Source: Merluccius polli (Eukaryota; Chordata; Actinopteri; Gadiformes; Merlucciidae). From it: DNA of 64,000 nt. Below are positions 1 through 20,778 of this stretch, in pieces (position 1 is the first letter of the stretch; each line of letters starts with the position of its first letter). The position numbers were made by a program, and so were the translations under genes. The notes below the pieces were generated by a model. It ran no database searches and was not told the origin of the DNA. It worked only from the letters and a program-made list of their open reading frames with translations. The stretch is from positions 155,001 to 219,000 of the forward strand of contig JAOPHQ010002001.1 of NCBI GenBank assembly GCA_030340625.1, in the 5' to 3' direction.

Positions 1-666
1 TACACCGGTCCTGTAACCTATACAGTATGAATGACTCTTTCTATGTTACTGTATATTATTATTATTTATTATGTATATAATTCACTCTCACAGTAGTACA
101 AGGAAGAAAGATGTGTAAAAAGCAGCAGTAATAACAGGCCGCTGGGAGGCCTACCGTTGGTCAGAGTACTTCTTTCATGTCCTGATGAGCTTCCCAGACT
201 TTTTCGGAGAACAAACAACATCAAGAATCAAGAGGGCCTAACGACTTCGCCACCTCCAATCTCTGAATGGTACGCGCCACCTGTCTTGTGAGAGGGATCA
301 AAAGTAGGGTCATGCCACCCCTTTGGTCTCCGTGGGGGGGAAGGGGGAGCAACATAGTCTGTGACCTGTTCCTAAAATGTAGGCGGGGAGCATCAAAGGC
401 ATGCTGGGTGTTACAACAGAAGAGAAAGTTGAAGAATTTGCAGAAGTGGAAGACTTGCACCCTGGCCAACGGATGACGTAATAAAAGTCACATACAGTAA
501 CAGGAGGTTATCATTGCCATTCTTCATGGGTCAAAGATTTCCGTATGAAAAAAGGAACAGCTGTTTCTTACATGATCTGGTATAATTGGTTCTTTCTTGG
601 GTCAGAAACCATCACCTTGCAGTTCAGAGAAAGACAGAGAGAGAGAGAGATAGAGAGGGAGAGAGG

Positions 667-700
<34 letters not shown>

Positions 701-3179
701 GAGAGAGACAAACAGACACACATACACACACACGCACACAGAGGCAGAGACAGACACATAGAGACGGAGCAGGATGCAGTCAAGATAGTGGTGCTGCAGG
801 GTGCACTTTGTCTATCAGCAGATGAACCCTCTTCACCCAAATATTTTGCGTCTTTCATTCAAAAGAGGGATGTGGTGAGCTGCAGTCTGCAACCCACTCC
901 TCCTCATCCCTCAACACTACCGCACCCATTATTCAGTCATCCGTCTGTCTTTAGACTGATGCCGCCCTGCCCTCTACCTCCGCTCTCCTCTGGCCATACT
1001 TGAGAATCAAAAGAGGAAGGGAAAGACGGCTGGCGGCCCGCGGATGCTCCTTGAAGTGGCCGTCTCCCTTATTTCTCCACCACTGCACAACAACCTGCGA
1101 CTGTTGTACTGTATATCTTCTCACCAAACCGTAACAGCAGTTGATTTCCTTTCTGATGCACCATTACTGACAAAACGGAAACATTGTCGGGACTAGCGAG
1201 TTACCTCGACCAATGGGGAGGAGGAAGGAGGTGGAGAGCGTACAGAGCATGCACCCTTGGGCGACAGACCGGCAAGACAGTTACGACCTCCACAGATCAC
1301 CAGTGGTTGGATTTCCAGTGTAAACACGCCTTAAAACCCCACCTGGGAAACCTCACCAAACCCAGACACAAGATCCTTTCCCTGGGAAGGGCCTCGAAGG
1401 CCTCAGCCTGCCCGCTGCTCCACCCTCCTCCTCCTCCCTCCTCCTCACCACTCTCTGCTGTAGCTCCTCCAGATCTCCTTCTGTCTGACAGCAGAGATCA
1501 AAGGAGGTCCACTAATGACTGCACCAGACCTGGAGAGGATGTTCTCCTCACACCCGCCTGGACAACAAGCCTGGTGACAGCGTCAGGGCCGCACCTGATC
1601 AAACACGCCGCTCACTCCTGACTCCTCTGACACCGACTCTCTCTCAAATTGGATTAAAAATATAACGATATCAACTCTGACACCAATGTGTGATCATAAT
1701 GAACGTGTGCATGGGATCATACGGGAGTAACCATCTCAGACAGGTCTGATGCGATCATACATCATCACGTATGATCTATGTGCTCTTGTTTTAATGCACT
1801 TCAATGCATTTTTCATGTGAGGGCTGTTAGATGAACTCTATCTCTAAAAAATGTTGCTAGTCCAGTAACAGCACTATAACATTCACAACATGCACTATAA
1901 AATAGCATAGGCCCTATTAAGGACAGCACAAAACCTGTTGATTGCCACACATAGCGGTCCATTAACCGAGCGATATATGCATTACTGTTATTAAAACGGT
2001 TATGGAGTTAATCTGATGGATGGAAACAGCCACAGCGGTAGCAGGTGGGTCCCGTCAGCCACCCCCCACCACCCCCAGTTTGAGTTCCTGTCCTTTCTTT
2101 TGTTAAAGGTCGCGTCAGGGTTTCACCTCCCTTTGAAGCCCCAGGATTAACCACACGCTAAGGGCTAAGTTTCCCCTCTTACAAAGCAAACGCTTCTGAA
2201 GACTCTCCCCTGAAACACTGCAGCCAATTAGCACACAGAACTGGGGCCCACGGACTGGAATGTTAATCTCCGATTGGTTGTTTCTGTGTCAACACGGCGT
2301 TACTATAACCTGCAACAACTCTTCAGTCAGTGGTGCCAAGCAGAACACTGCTAGAGCCCCATACCCACACAATCATCGGATATGAGAGAAGCAATCGTTT
2401 ATTCATAAGCACAGTTCATTGTGAATGACCCATCTTTATTAAAAAACATTGTTGCAGTCTATTTTTAGTCTAATTTAATGAATGGGGTCAGATGACGTAA
2501 AGAACTACTGAAACTACCCCAAACGAGGTTAAAAACATACAAGAATAAGAATAATTCAAGGTGGAACGAATGGGTGAATAAAGTGTATGCATAAAGCATC
2601 AATGTTATTTTAAAGTTGAGCTACGGCAGCCCTCCAAGGTAAATTGAGCAGCTTAAGAATAAAAAAAATGAGGGAGGATAAAAGCAACTCAGGATCTGAA
2701 CTGGGAAATAGGCTAAAAACACAGCCACCAGTCGTCTAGACTGGAAACGCCATTCTTAAACAGAATAAGTGAATTATGTCGTAAATATTGGCTTGGCTTT
2801 CCATGCAAAATCTTTTTTATCGCTTGCATCAATGTGGCACCAAACCACTAGGAGACAGGCCTTCAATACACAAAGAGATGGATTCAATAGAAGACATATT
2901 TGAATTCATGTACTGTTTAATTATTGAAAGATTTATGATGTTTTATCTAATATTACATAATTCAATGATCATAATTGCATTATTCTCCCTCAAACGGTAA
3001 ACAATGTAAAGACTCGCCTTCCCCCAAAAGCTCCACAAAGTCTGAGAACATGGGTCTGTGACCATAATCTAAAACTGTAATATGAATATTATAATACACA
3101 GGACATCGTATGATGTTAGTCAACCCACACACGCGTTGTTCTTGTTGGCGTCTTGGAGGGGAAATCTGTCCATGTTAAC
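1..3179. other. intergenic region, no gene recognised
   Basis: Only short unrelated ORFs occur. A GA-rich then CA-rich microsatellite occupies about 625-755. The rest is unremarkable AT-rich sequence downstream of lypd6b. In human the next gene on this side is LYPD6, but none of its cysteine-rich exons was found here. Confidence 0.6.
625..755. repeat. compound (GA)n/(CA)n microsatellite
   Basis: Alternating GAGA with occasional GGGA and GATA interruptions passes directly into ACACAC. The long ORFs across it encode only Arg-Glu or Ser-Leu repeats and are artefacts. Confidence 0.95.
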
Positions 3180-3761
3180 ACTGTAAACCCGAATGCTCAA
3201 AATAATTAATTGGAACAAGTTGTGAAAAACTTAAAATGTGTTCAGAAATTTTACCAACTTAGACATGTTGAGTGTCAGTAGCATTTTCTGTCTTTTGTGT
3301 TTATTAAGATGATTTTAACCAGATGGCCAAAAGTAGGCTACACGCTAGTAGGCTAGTACTCACTGTAATTGAGGCAATCCGTTGCCACAAATATGTAAAG
3401 TTTTGAGGTAAATAATTTTGAGTTTTATTAATAATTATTATTCATGTTTTTGAGTTATGATTAGTTAAAAGATTGTAAAAAAGAGAGTAATAAATATTGA
3501 GTTTATGGAACATAAAATACTGTTTTTATACTTAAAATTATACGGTCCTGTCAAATGAATAAAGTTGAAAGTTGCATCTGAAAATATTTTAGTTGGCTTA
3601 ATCGGTCATTTCATTAAGCTGCAATAAAAAAGTACATGTAAAACTAACTCCAAATATTTAAGCTCGATAACCTTAGACTTTTGAGTTTATGCACTCAAAA
3701 AAATTGTGGCAACTGATTGCCTCAATTTTTTTGAGTTCTGCTTACTTATTCGGGTTACAGT
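3180..3761. mobile_element. MITE-like palindromic element (nested inverted repeats)
   Basis: The ends are ACTGTAAACCCGAAT at 3180 and, inverted, ATTCGGGTTACAGT at 3748-3761. Inside, 3367-3390 and 3704-3727 form a second inverted repeat matching at 23 of 24 bases. The interior is AT-rich with repeated TTTTGAGTT motifs. This structure is typical of small non-autonomous DNA transposons of fish. No clear target-site duplication was found, so the boundaries and superfamily are uncertain. Confidence 0.55.
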
Positions 3762-5144
3762 AAAAATACATATCCAAGTGTACATACACACACGTTACAT
3801 TCTTCAAAACGCTATATTTGACTGTTCTGTATTATCGATACCAAGTGTTGAAGGAGAGAGAATGATTGTGTCCCGCCCCCACGGTCTCCTCATAAGATGT
3901 AGAGCTGTTTTGACAGCACACCTGGCCTGACCCACCTTCTTGGCGCTGTAGTGCAAAGGGAGGGTGGGCCTACTGCATGCAGGTTGTTTGGGTGAGGGCC
4001 TATGCGTGCCACCACCTTTCCACTCCACCCGCATGTCTTCAGAAAACTCCATTCGCTTTTCTGCGGTGATAAGGGTTTGTCTTTTTCTTCTTCATTTTGT
4101 GTGAGGGTAGAGCTCTCGATAAAAGGCCTACTATGAGGCTAATTGTCTTGTTTTCACTCGTGATTTCCTAAATATCACATTATTCAAATCATTATTCAAT
4201 TAATGTAATTTATTTTTTTATATTCTAATTATCATAATGTATTAAATGTAATTATGTCAATCCAATCAACTAACTGAATTTGGTATCCAGAGAATATCCT
4301 TCGTTATGTAGCCTTGTTAATTTGGTTGTTTAATTGTCTTTTTTTAAAATTTTTTTACTATTTTTTCTTGGCTTTTTTTTTTTTCCAGGTCTTCCAGTAT
4401 ACACATTGAACAAAGATGGTACAGTGACTGATAAATAAATACCACAACATACTAACATACTGATAAAATACCACAACATACCTCCTGAAAAGATTTACAC
4501 AAATCATTCAAGAGACCTCTTCCTTAATTAAATGCTGCAGGGGCTTCAAAACTGCATTAGAACCAGAACTAATGAAAGCACTAATGCAATAGGCTTTATT
4601 TAATGGGCTGATAAGGACAGAGCGGGAAAAGGAGATGATGGCGATACATGACAGGAGTTGGAGTGAAATTTGAACTTTGATATTGATGTGGATTCCAAGT
4701 CCATACCAACGAGTTTTGAATTGGCGCTTGATCAACATAACTGATTAATATTAAAAACCTTCCAACATCCCATTTATATTGCTGTCGTTGGTCAACAAAT
4801 GTTCAAGTGCTTAACTATTTAACTGTTTAATCCAATTAACTCAAAGTAACATTTCAAATTGTGTCACCCAGGATTTTCATACCAACTATAATAAGATTTA
4901 CGACCACTAATTACCAAGTTTATTCTATCTGACAAGAATGAAAGCCCAACAGCCAGGGTTCATCAAAGTGCCACATTTGTTAAGCTTTTTTTTTTTAAAC
5001 ATATGCACTCAACATTTAAAATTTGATCTCTAACCTCACATACGTTTAGCTAAAGAGTTATTTTTCTAAATAATCTAGAGATTTTTTAAACATGTATCTA
5101 ATTAATTGAAATGTTAGTATAGTATACTAAGAAACATCACACAC
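3762..5144. other. AT-rich intergenic sequence
   Basis: AT-rich sequence with T and A homopolymers. No exon, RNA gene or transposon was recognised. Confidence 0.5.
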
Positions 5145-6032
5145 AGTTTATTAATACATTTTATTTTAATTCCTTACAAACAAGGTCTGATAGACCTACT
5201 TCAAATACTATTTAATTTTCTGAAAGAAATGAAGTGCAAAAATGTTCAACTATACACACTATGTATATAACTTGCTGGCAATAACAACTTAAGTGCCACA
5301 CAGTGTCACACAGAAGATACTGTGCGTCTCTCTGGCCACGCGTTATTTCACATCCAGCATAATGAATGTCTTAAGTGGTCTGTAATTCCAAAAAGAAAAA
5401 CATATCATTACCATTCCCCAGAACATTAATAATCCCAGAGATTGTTTTGGGGACGCTTGAAAAAACCCAAACCTGTGGTCGTCAGTCCGCTCGCTCCGTT
5501 GCTGGGGAGCCTTCCAGCCAGGCCTTAAAACCACTCCATTCACCGTTCAGTCAAGCTTGCATAAAAGGGCTTGGCGATGACGCTAATGTGTAGGCAGGCG
5601 TACACAACCAACTGCATCCATTAAGTCCATTGTCTCTCAACTTCATGTGGCATCACATCCACCGTGCCCATATCCATGGTTTCCTCAAGGACAATTTTGA
5701 CACAAATTAAACGTTGCAGCCTTTCCAGACAATATGGCGGCGTTACGGTAGCACATACATGCACCTCAGGTAACGGTCCCATTTCAGAATGGGCAGTGCA
5801 GGCGACAAAGTAGCAAATGTCCAACTCCCATTTGTGTTTCAGCTAGAGGAGTCAGAGAGACTGCAGCCATCCAGCGTGGTGTGAAGAAATAGCGTTTGGC
5901 GGCTGGGAAACGCTGCCATAATAAATCAATGGAAGGTGCTCCACTACCTGTGTTGCAGTGCGTCCGATGGCTTTGTTGCAGACAACCCCCCCCCCCCCCC
6001 CCCGCCAAGATCCAATTCCTGATGTCAGAAGG
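5145..6032 (-). other. lypd6b: lypd6b probable 3' UTR and poly(A) signals
   Basis: No gene-like ORF lies downstream of the lypd6b stop. Two AATAAA hexamers read on the minus strand at 5152-5147 and 5165-5160, about 0.9 kb after the stop, and could end the mRNA. An 18-base poly(C) run (poly(G) in the transcript) lies at 5986-6003, just past the stop. The transcript end is inferred. Confidence 0.45.
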
Positions 6033-6206
6033 TCACAGTATGAACCATCCACACAGCCCAAGCGTTAGAACCACGGCCTTCCAGGGTCGGGTTGTCTGGC
6101 ACGGTGCCGAGCCAAGCGGTATTCGTCTCACGGCGAACACAGCGTTGGTATGATTGGTGGGAACCTCATCGTTGCAGATCATTCCCTCGCAGCAAGACAC
6201 GCACTC
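6033..6206 (-). CDS. lypd6b: lypd6b coding exon 4 (end of Ly6 domain, GPI signal, stop)
   Basis: The exon starts ECVSCCEGMICN after a CTCACCAG acceptor. It contains the NHT glycosylation site, and a hydrophobic tail (KAVVLTLGLCGWFIL) runs directly into TGA at 6035-6033, as expected of a GPI-anchor signal. Length is 58 codons including the stop. Confidence 0.92.
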   Translation of the reverse strand, partial: ECVSCCEGMICNDEVPTNHTNAVFAVRRIPLGSAPCQTTRPWKAVVLTLGLCGWFIL

Positions 6207-6876
6207 CTGGTGAGCGGGCAAAAGTGAGAGAGAAAGTAAGACAACAGGGAACACATGCATGGAGATTGTGTGTCGATTGGGGTTTTATGTATAATGGTCA
6301 AAAATGCATAGTTTCAAGAATGTCGAACAAACTGTCAATAATGTCTACCTCAACTGTCTATAGTGGTTATTCTTCACCGTAACATTTCTACTATTCTTAA
6401 TTGTGTGTGTGTGTATATATATATATATATTAGTGGTGGGCCGTTATCGGCATTAACGCGCTGCGATAACGCAAGACTCTTATCGCGCGATAGAAAAATT
6501 ATCGCCGTTAATCTATTCTAAGTTGGGTTGGGAGCTGGGTCTATACCGGATTTCCACCAAGGAAGGTAAGCGCCGCGGAACGGCTGCGCTGCGGAACGGC
6601 TGCGTCCTCTGCCCGGCGACACCCCCCCCCCCCCCCGTCGGTTGTAGGTCCGGGGTGGGTTACGATCGCGCGCCCGCGCCCCCCCCCCCCGTCGGTCGTA
6701 GGACCGGGGTGGGTTACGATCGCGCAGACTTTTTAGTCATTATTTAGGTAGCACACACATATTATGAATGCCTTCGACAGAATTCAAATGAGCCATTTTA
6801 ATCTAGATTAATCTAGATTAATTCCAAGATTACAGTGAGATTAATCTAGATTAAACAAAGTCATCTATGCCCACCA

Positions 6877-6944
<68 letters not shown>

Positions 6945-7712
6945 ACTTTCTGCTGTGGCAACCTCATTTCCGTCAGGGATTACACATCTCATCTCATCTG
7001 GTATTAGACTCACCGTATGTCCGGTCTCCTTGTGGTGCCTGCAGCCCGACAGGCGGCATTCCTCCTGGACAGCGCATCTCTTAGTGACAAACTTGGTTTT
7101 TCCATGATGGGAGTGGAAGTGGTGGACTGACATACAGAACTGAGTGTCTGAAAAAGCAAAAATCAGCAAAACGTTTAGCATTGGGGAAAATAAATCTATA
7201 CACTTTTTTTACAAAACAATGACAGCTTAGCTACAATGAATGATTCCAAACAAAGGAGACGCAGGAACATGTAAGTCTTTTGGCCACAAATATTCACATG
7301 CCACAGTTGTTCAAGTGTGTGGGAGGAACACCTACTTTCTGGACACCACTTGTCTTCGGCCCAGATGTTGCAGTTGTGGTTATCCTGTGCTCGCTCACAA
7401 GTGAAGCACTTAAAACTCTTGGGGAAAGGTGTGGCTGCGATACAAAAAAAAACATCTTTACTTAAAACAGCAAATAAGGTAAGGCATGAAATGTTATAAT
7501 GAATATTTGAACTTCTGTTGACATTAATTATTTAACATTGAGCAATATGTTGTTGCTGTAATCAGGTCTTTACCCTGCACTGGTGGTTTGATGTTGTAGG
7601 AGTTGACGCGATTACTCTTCACCACCGCACTGCATATGACCACTAGAGCCAGGATGTGAAATGCGGTGATAGCTTGCAGAGCCATGGGTAACGCCGTGCT
7701 CCGCAAGCTCAT
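6033..7712 (-). CDS. lypd6b: lypd6b: LY6/PLAUR domain-containing protein 6B, four coding exons
   Basis: Joined coding exons are 7712-7574, 7434-7336, 7147-7014 and 6206-6033, giving 181 residues; all GT-AG introns keep frame. The protein has a hydrophobic N-terminal signal peptide and then one Ly6/uPAR (three-finger) domain opening with FKCFTCE. The domain carries the family's CCEGMICN closing motif, an N-glycosylation sequon in PTNHTNAVFAV, and a hydrophobic C-terminus ending CGWFIL, as expected for a GPI anchor. Twelve cysteines are visible in the domain. VHHF and SCCEGMICN follow human LYPD6B rather than LYPD6. Known family role: extracellular, membrane-anchored modulator linked to nicotinic acetylcholine receptors and, for LYPD6, Wnt signalling; the role here is inferred. 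The start is either the Met at 7712 or the one at 7685. 5' UTR exons must lie upstream, because an acceptor sits at 7730/7731. The next gene upstream is kif5c, in the same orientation. Confidence 0.9.
6431..6879. mobile_element. non-autonomous hAT-like MITE inserted in a (TA)n tract
   Basis: 449 bp with perfect 11-bp terminal inverted repeats, TAGTGGTGGGC at 6431-6441 and its complement at 6869-6879. The terminus has A at position 2 and G at position 5, as in hAT elements. Both flanks are TA/AT repeats, so an 8-bp duplication would be invisible. There is no transposase ORF. The interior has two tandem copies of a 35-bp GC-rich module (6637-6671 and 6691-6725), each preceded by poly(C), and an AATCTAGATTAATC repeat near the right end. 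It lies in the last intron of lypd6b. Confidence 0.75.
6880..6942. repeat. (TA)n microsatellite
   Basis: About 63 bp of pure alternating TA next to the hAT-like MITE. A shorter AT run precedes the element at about 6414-6430, so the transposon apparently split one tract. Confidence 0.95.
7014..7147 (-). CDS. lypd6b: lypd6b coding exon 3 (middle of Ly6 domain)
   Basis: 134 bp, with a TTTTTCAG acceptor and a GTGAGT donor. It encodes TQFCMSVHHFHSHHGKTKF, then a C-x5-C-x3-C stretch and ends HKETGHT. VHHF-SH is characteristic of LYPD6B as opposed to LYPD6. Confidence 0.92.
7336..7434 (-). CDS. lypd6b: lypd6b coding exon 2 (start of Ly6 domain)
   Basis: 99 bp between a CGCAG acceptor and a GTAGGT donor. 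It encodes ATPFPKSFKCFTCE and then NCNIWAEDKWCPE, the first four cysteines of the three-finger fold. Both junction phases (1 and 1) match the neighbouring exons. Confidence 0.92.
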
Positions 7713-7730
7713 GCCAACACCTATAAAATC
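7574..7730 (-). CDS. lypd6b: lypd6b coding exon 1 (start codon, signal peptide)
   Basis: On the minus strand a TTTCCTTTAG acceptor precedes 7730, so this exon begins with about 18 bases of 5' UTR. The ATG at 7712-7710 opens a hydrophobic leader (ALQAITAFHILALVVICS) followed by NSYNIKPPVQ, which resembles the start of mature LYPD6B. It ends in phase 1 at a GTAAAG donor (7573-7568). A second in-frame Met ten codons in (7685) is an equally possible start. Confidence 0.82.
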
Positions 7731-15999
<8,269 letters not shown>

Positions 16000-16156
16000 G
16001 ATACCATTTGACCAGGTCACCTTTTGTATTCTCCCCTCACGGCGGTGGCTCCCTGCGGAGATCTGGCCATCCGCCTTAAATACGTGGTCATTACACGGGG
16101 GCGAGAAACTCGGGTCAGTTAAATTGACCGTCTGATTACGTTGCGTCGCGTCCCCT

Positions 16157-16330
16157 TACCGTCCTGCCCCTGCACTCTTGTTTCCAGCCGGGGCCCGGCC
16201 TGGAGGAGCCAAGCAGAGCCACACAACGGCCGTCTTTGTGCAACGTTACTGCGCCAGGAAACCAAACCCTTTTTTTTTTCTTCTTCTTCTTCTTTTTCTT
16301 CCCTTCTACCTGCCAAGGCTGAAAGAGGGG
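16157..16330 (-). other. candidate 5' non-coding exon/promoter of lypd6b
   Basis: A locally GC-rich block with several CpGs ends on the minus strand with GGGGCAGGACG followed by a GTAAGG donor (16156 and below). It could be an alternative first exon of lypd6b, whose first coding exon has an upstream acceptor. There is no coding content, and the placement is inference only. Confidence 0.22.
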
Positions 16331-17848
16331 TTGGACGGGGCCATGAAGAAAATCCACGCGGTAGTTTCAGGTATCGCTAGCTAAACGGTTTACAGGTAAC
16401 GCTAGCAGGCGTAAGTAGGTGAGTGGTTTTTTGAGGGCCGCTTATTATTATAAGTCTGAATACGTTCTTGTTTTGGCTATCCTGTCCACTTGTGAACATC
16501 CCACGTTGGATAGAAAATGCAGAACTATTTCACCTGTGACCTGCGACAATTTAGGGCTACAGGATTGTTAAAAAACTCCCCAATTAAGACGAAGAATTTT
16601 CACTCGCCTTGGCCCGTCACTTCAAACAGACACGTTGTTAGGATCTCAGACCGAGTGACGATGTGTCTCTTTGTGCTTTGACAGCTTAACCCGCGTCATT
16701 TACGGTGAAAAAGGCTTATGCTCCTTAGGTTTCAATTGGTTTCAAATGGCCAGCGAGCTACTCCACCCACCTCAGGTGTGTGGAACAGTGCATGCCCAAC
16801 TACCTGCCTCTCAGTGTTAACAATACAGCACAGAGAAGAGAGTGTTAAGGTGAGTACCAACCACAGGTATAATCCGTCTAAAGTAAAAACCAAGTGGATC
16901 CACCAATGGGCTATCGGTTGCCAAGGGGATACAAAAACACGTAAAAAGGGTTGAGAAGCACACAAGGCTTATTGAGATGCGTCTCAAGAAGGGAAACCTT
17001 GTATTGGATAATAATCAAATTCACTAGAATAATAATTAATATTTCACAAATATGTAGGAGAATATTGATGGATTAAACAAAGTGAAAATATAGAGGAAAC
17101 AAGAAAGGAAAATGGGGAACAATGGCAATAAAATGGCTTAATTAATAACAAGGGTACAATCCAGATTCACTCCGATCTACATTCTTCTACCTTCTGTAAA
17201 CACAATAATATACAGTAACCATGCGGAAGGAGCCGGCGTTCATGACCCTAACTAAACCAGAACCAGCCTTTACCTTTGACTCACTCGCTCTCATCTTTGT
17301 TTTAAAGTTGAAGCAAGCGTTTTCCCCCAAGGAAAATCAGAACAAGGAGCTGTTCTTCCAGGAAACACTGCTGAATATTGTTGTCGGTGTAATTGGGACA
17401 TCGAAGCTGGTTATTTTCTTCACTATGTGTAGTGCTTTTTCTACTTCAGAGCAAAATGTCTTCAAATCACATTTAATTAAGGGAACAAAAAAAGAAAAGC
17501 GTATAGGCAAAGCTCCACGGTGGAATTAATGGGCCTCTTGGTCTGCACTTTTCATCGACCTTGCTCCTAGCAGATCTAATCTTCTGAGATGATGAGAGAT
17601 TAGGGTACTCTATCCCGCTTTGCTCTGGTTTGGGCTGCGATTAAATACAAAAAAGCAACCCTTGAGCTGTCCCACCTGGGACGGGGGCCAAGGTAAATGA
17701 GGAAGGACAGCTGCCTATTCAGAGTGGGCTGATAACTGTAATCCCACTCGGTTACATCGCCAGGGTGGGGCTAACCGGGTGAATGTTGGCACGTGATTGG
17801 ACGCCGAACAAACAGATAACACCACACACACACACACACACACACTTT

Positions 17849-17875
17849 CTTCTAATTTTCTAAGAAAATTAGAAG
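17849..17875. repeat. perfect inverted repeat (12-bp arms, 3-bp loop)
   Basis: CTTCTAATTTTC, loop TAA, then its exact complement, directly after a CA microsatellite. Confidence 0.85.
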
Positions 17876-18549
17876 TATAAAACACTTCCCACCTATCATC
17901 TAGAGTTGAATAAGACCATCTACTTCATAAGCAGCTGGAGTAGAGGCAAGTTTAAAAGAACAGACATGTACGCAATATATCTTCTTTTTTTTAAAGCCGT
18001 CAAATGAGCTGGTCGATTTGGGGCTTTGCTTAATTCTTCCTTGTAGGTCAGGTTTCTCGATTCAAGGAGGAGAACTGGATACAAATGTGGATTTAACAGC
18101 ACTGAGGCCATCTCAGGTTTTTTACTAAATGGTGTTGAAAGAGAATTGCCCAATAGGTCACTGGTGAGCCACTCGTTCATCGGTGCTACAGGTATGCATC
18201 TGTCGGACGGCCGCTGCGCCCCGGGCCGGTTCGCCTCGGTACGGGTGACTTACTCCACTCGTTCTGGTTGAGTGGGTAACACCTTCCCCTGGAATTAACA
18301 GGCTAACGTTCTGTTATCTGCTGATACGCCCACTTTCCTTTGCTGGGAAACGCCTCACAGGGAAGCAACCCGAAATTAGCTGCTGGACTGTACACAAACT
18401 ACGATAGTGTTGTACATATTATACCAGTGAGGTCAGTTGGGAATAGCGAGGGGCTATAAAAAGTGAGGCTCATGATACTTTCTCTGATAACCAACGACAC
18501 AAAGCGCACCATAGAGCGAGTGGAGGGTCTCTATTGAAGCTAGTGGGGT

Positions 18550-18580
18550 TGCTCCCCACAGCTGAAGGCTGTGGGGAGCA
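18550..18580. repeat. perfect inverted repeat (12-bp arms, 7-bp loop)
   Basis: TGCTCCCCACAG, loop CTGAAGG, then its exact complement CTGTGGGGAGCA. GC-rich, so a stable hairpin if transcribed. Confidence 0.85.
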
Positions 18581-20702
18581 TGTCCCGTGTGACAATATAG
18601 TCACGTGTCAAAGTCTCATTCATCACAGTACTTGAGTTGTAGCTGGGCACCCTTAGGTTCCTTGGCAATAAGCAGAGTTAAGTGCTGTCAATTGCTTGCT
18701 ATACAAGCGTCTTTGATGACATCATCTGACATGCGACATAACGCCAGCCAAATGTGACACCCATGAAGGCACCTGTGTACAGGCTTTAAGCCCGGGCGCT
18801 GACCCGTTTTATCATGCTAATCTAAGGATCAAACTGAAAGCACTGATGTCAGCCCTGTTTGAAATATACTGTGCCGCTAGATATTCATTACAATTATTTG
18901 TTTCCGTAGTAACAACATTTACAACGGTCATTGGGTGGTTTTTCCTGATGCTCTCCTTTCATTCTGTAACAGGATAAGAAAATCCAAAAACCAAGTGCAC
19001 TTTCTAATCGTAAAACAGTTATAAAGTAGTAATAAAGAAAGTAAAATTAAGAATGTTTCCAAAAGTGCAGTTTTTACTCCACCAACTGTTTTCCTATCTT
19101 TGACTCTCTATTGTCTATTGTTTTTCCTCGTCTATCCGTCCTTGCAGTGGGCCAGATTCAAAGCAAACTGGTAAACAAGGCTTTCTTGCTGTAGCATTGG
19201 GGAGGTGGTAAAAAGTTAATTGGTAGTCTGTGACCTCTCTCAAATTCCTTGGTAATTGCTTTGAGTTGGGTAGCCCTTGATGCAGTTTGTTAACCAGAAA
19301 TGGAACGAAAGCGCAGCTGAGACTATAGTTAAAATCAGCTGACACAAGTAGCTGCAGCCCCAGCTGCACAGCGTGAATAAAGTGAAGTGTAGCCTGAAGT
19401 CCACATTCATCTCAAAAACAATACTTGATATTGGTGCAAACATTAACAAAGGCATTGACAAAATGAAACAGAAAACAAGTCACCTTAGGATTGCATTAAA
19501 GTTCATAAACATTTCAGGTTATTAAATGTAACATGATAAACATTGCAGCATAATTGGGCTTTGTAAGAGCTATAGACAGACATTATACTCTTATCTACAA
19601 CCAGTCTTGCCCTTATGAATCAGCACTCAAAGAGTCATTGGTCGGCAGATTTAATATCTGTGACCCTCCCTGACTGTAAACATGCAGGCTCAGTCTCAAC
19701 CCCCTGCCAAGAGTGTATGTTTGATATGTAAGATATAGGCCTAATGACCGTCACGCTGCGATACACGCTGCAATATTTTTTAATCTTGATGAGGGTTGAA
19801 TGAAACACCTACAGCAAATGCTCCAATTGAACACATGGGTTTTACATTTTAACTTGTGCATTTAGTAAAAGTGCCACCTATGGCTATGAGTGGTACTACA
19901 CACAAATTATCCCAACCTTAATCGAATAAACTAAGAGGGCATTAAATTGAAGATGACGCATTCATATGTTCATTTGACTGTCGTCCAGCTACAGTCAAAT
20001 GTTAATTTGCTGAATATTCAATGGAGTGTGAGAATCCTTAATGTGGTTAAATTAAGTTTTCTGCCAGGGGCCATTCTTTAGCTCAAAAGTTAGAGAATCA
20101 GGCCATTTGTATGGACAAGACATAAAATACAATTTCTATCAACACGGCTTACGATAGCACTGCCTACATTACTTGGTTCTGTGTTGTAGACATAAGTTGA
20201 CCTAACTTACTTTTCTCATTTAAATAGGAACTGTTTATGGCACGGTTTTGACTGAATGTCGTGTTTTTATCGAAAGACATTTTCCATCCGGTAATTATGT
20301 TCATGCATCCACCTCCCATGCTTCAGATATGGGAGTTGTAAAGAGAGAGAGCAGAAAAGAGCAGAAGAGAGCAAGTCCCCTCCCTCTCTGCGTTTCTCCG
20401 CCATTGATTGAAGTGTTGCATTTCACGCACCTGTGATTGACAGGCGAGAAGGATTTCCTGAACCAATCAGGGCACCTCTTCCCTGACTGAGCCGGGAGCG
20501 GTCTAAAACCTAAATGGTCTCAGACAGAAGCAGGCGCAGTCAACTCAAAACACATTCTGACAGAGCATTCAACTCACTAATGGCTGACGGATGGCTATGG
20601 CATTAAAATAATAATAATAATAAAATGATTAACCAAAATATAGCTCTTTTATATAAATCTTACCTACAGCACATTTAACCCTTGGACGGTTCCTTTGCTC
20701 TC

Positions 20703-20772
<70 letters not shown>
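20703..20772. repeat. (TCTG)n tetranucleotide microsatellite
   Basis: About 17 consecutive TCTG units, ending in TCTATCTA. Confidence 0.95.

Positions 20773-20778
<6 letters not shown>

Larger units (their letters stand above)
16400..20690. other. non-coding, probable lypd6b 5' intron or intergenic
   Basis: No recognisable exon. Contains a short CA repeat (about 17823-17845) and two perfect hairpins (17849-17875 and 18550-18580). Confidence 0.45.

Noticed and set aside
1184..1621. 145-codon plus-strand ORF
   Set aside because: Low-complexity Pro/Ser-rich middle and no recognisable domain; expected by chance in a GC-richer patch.
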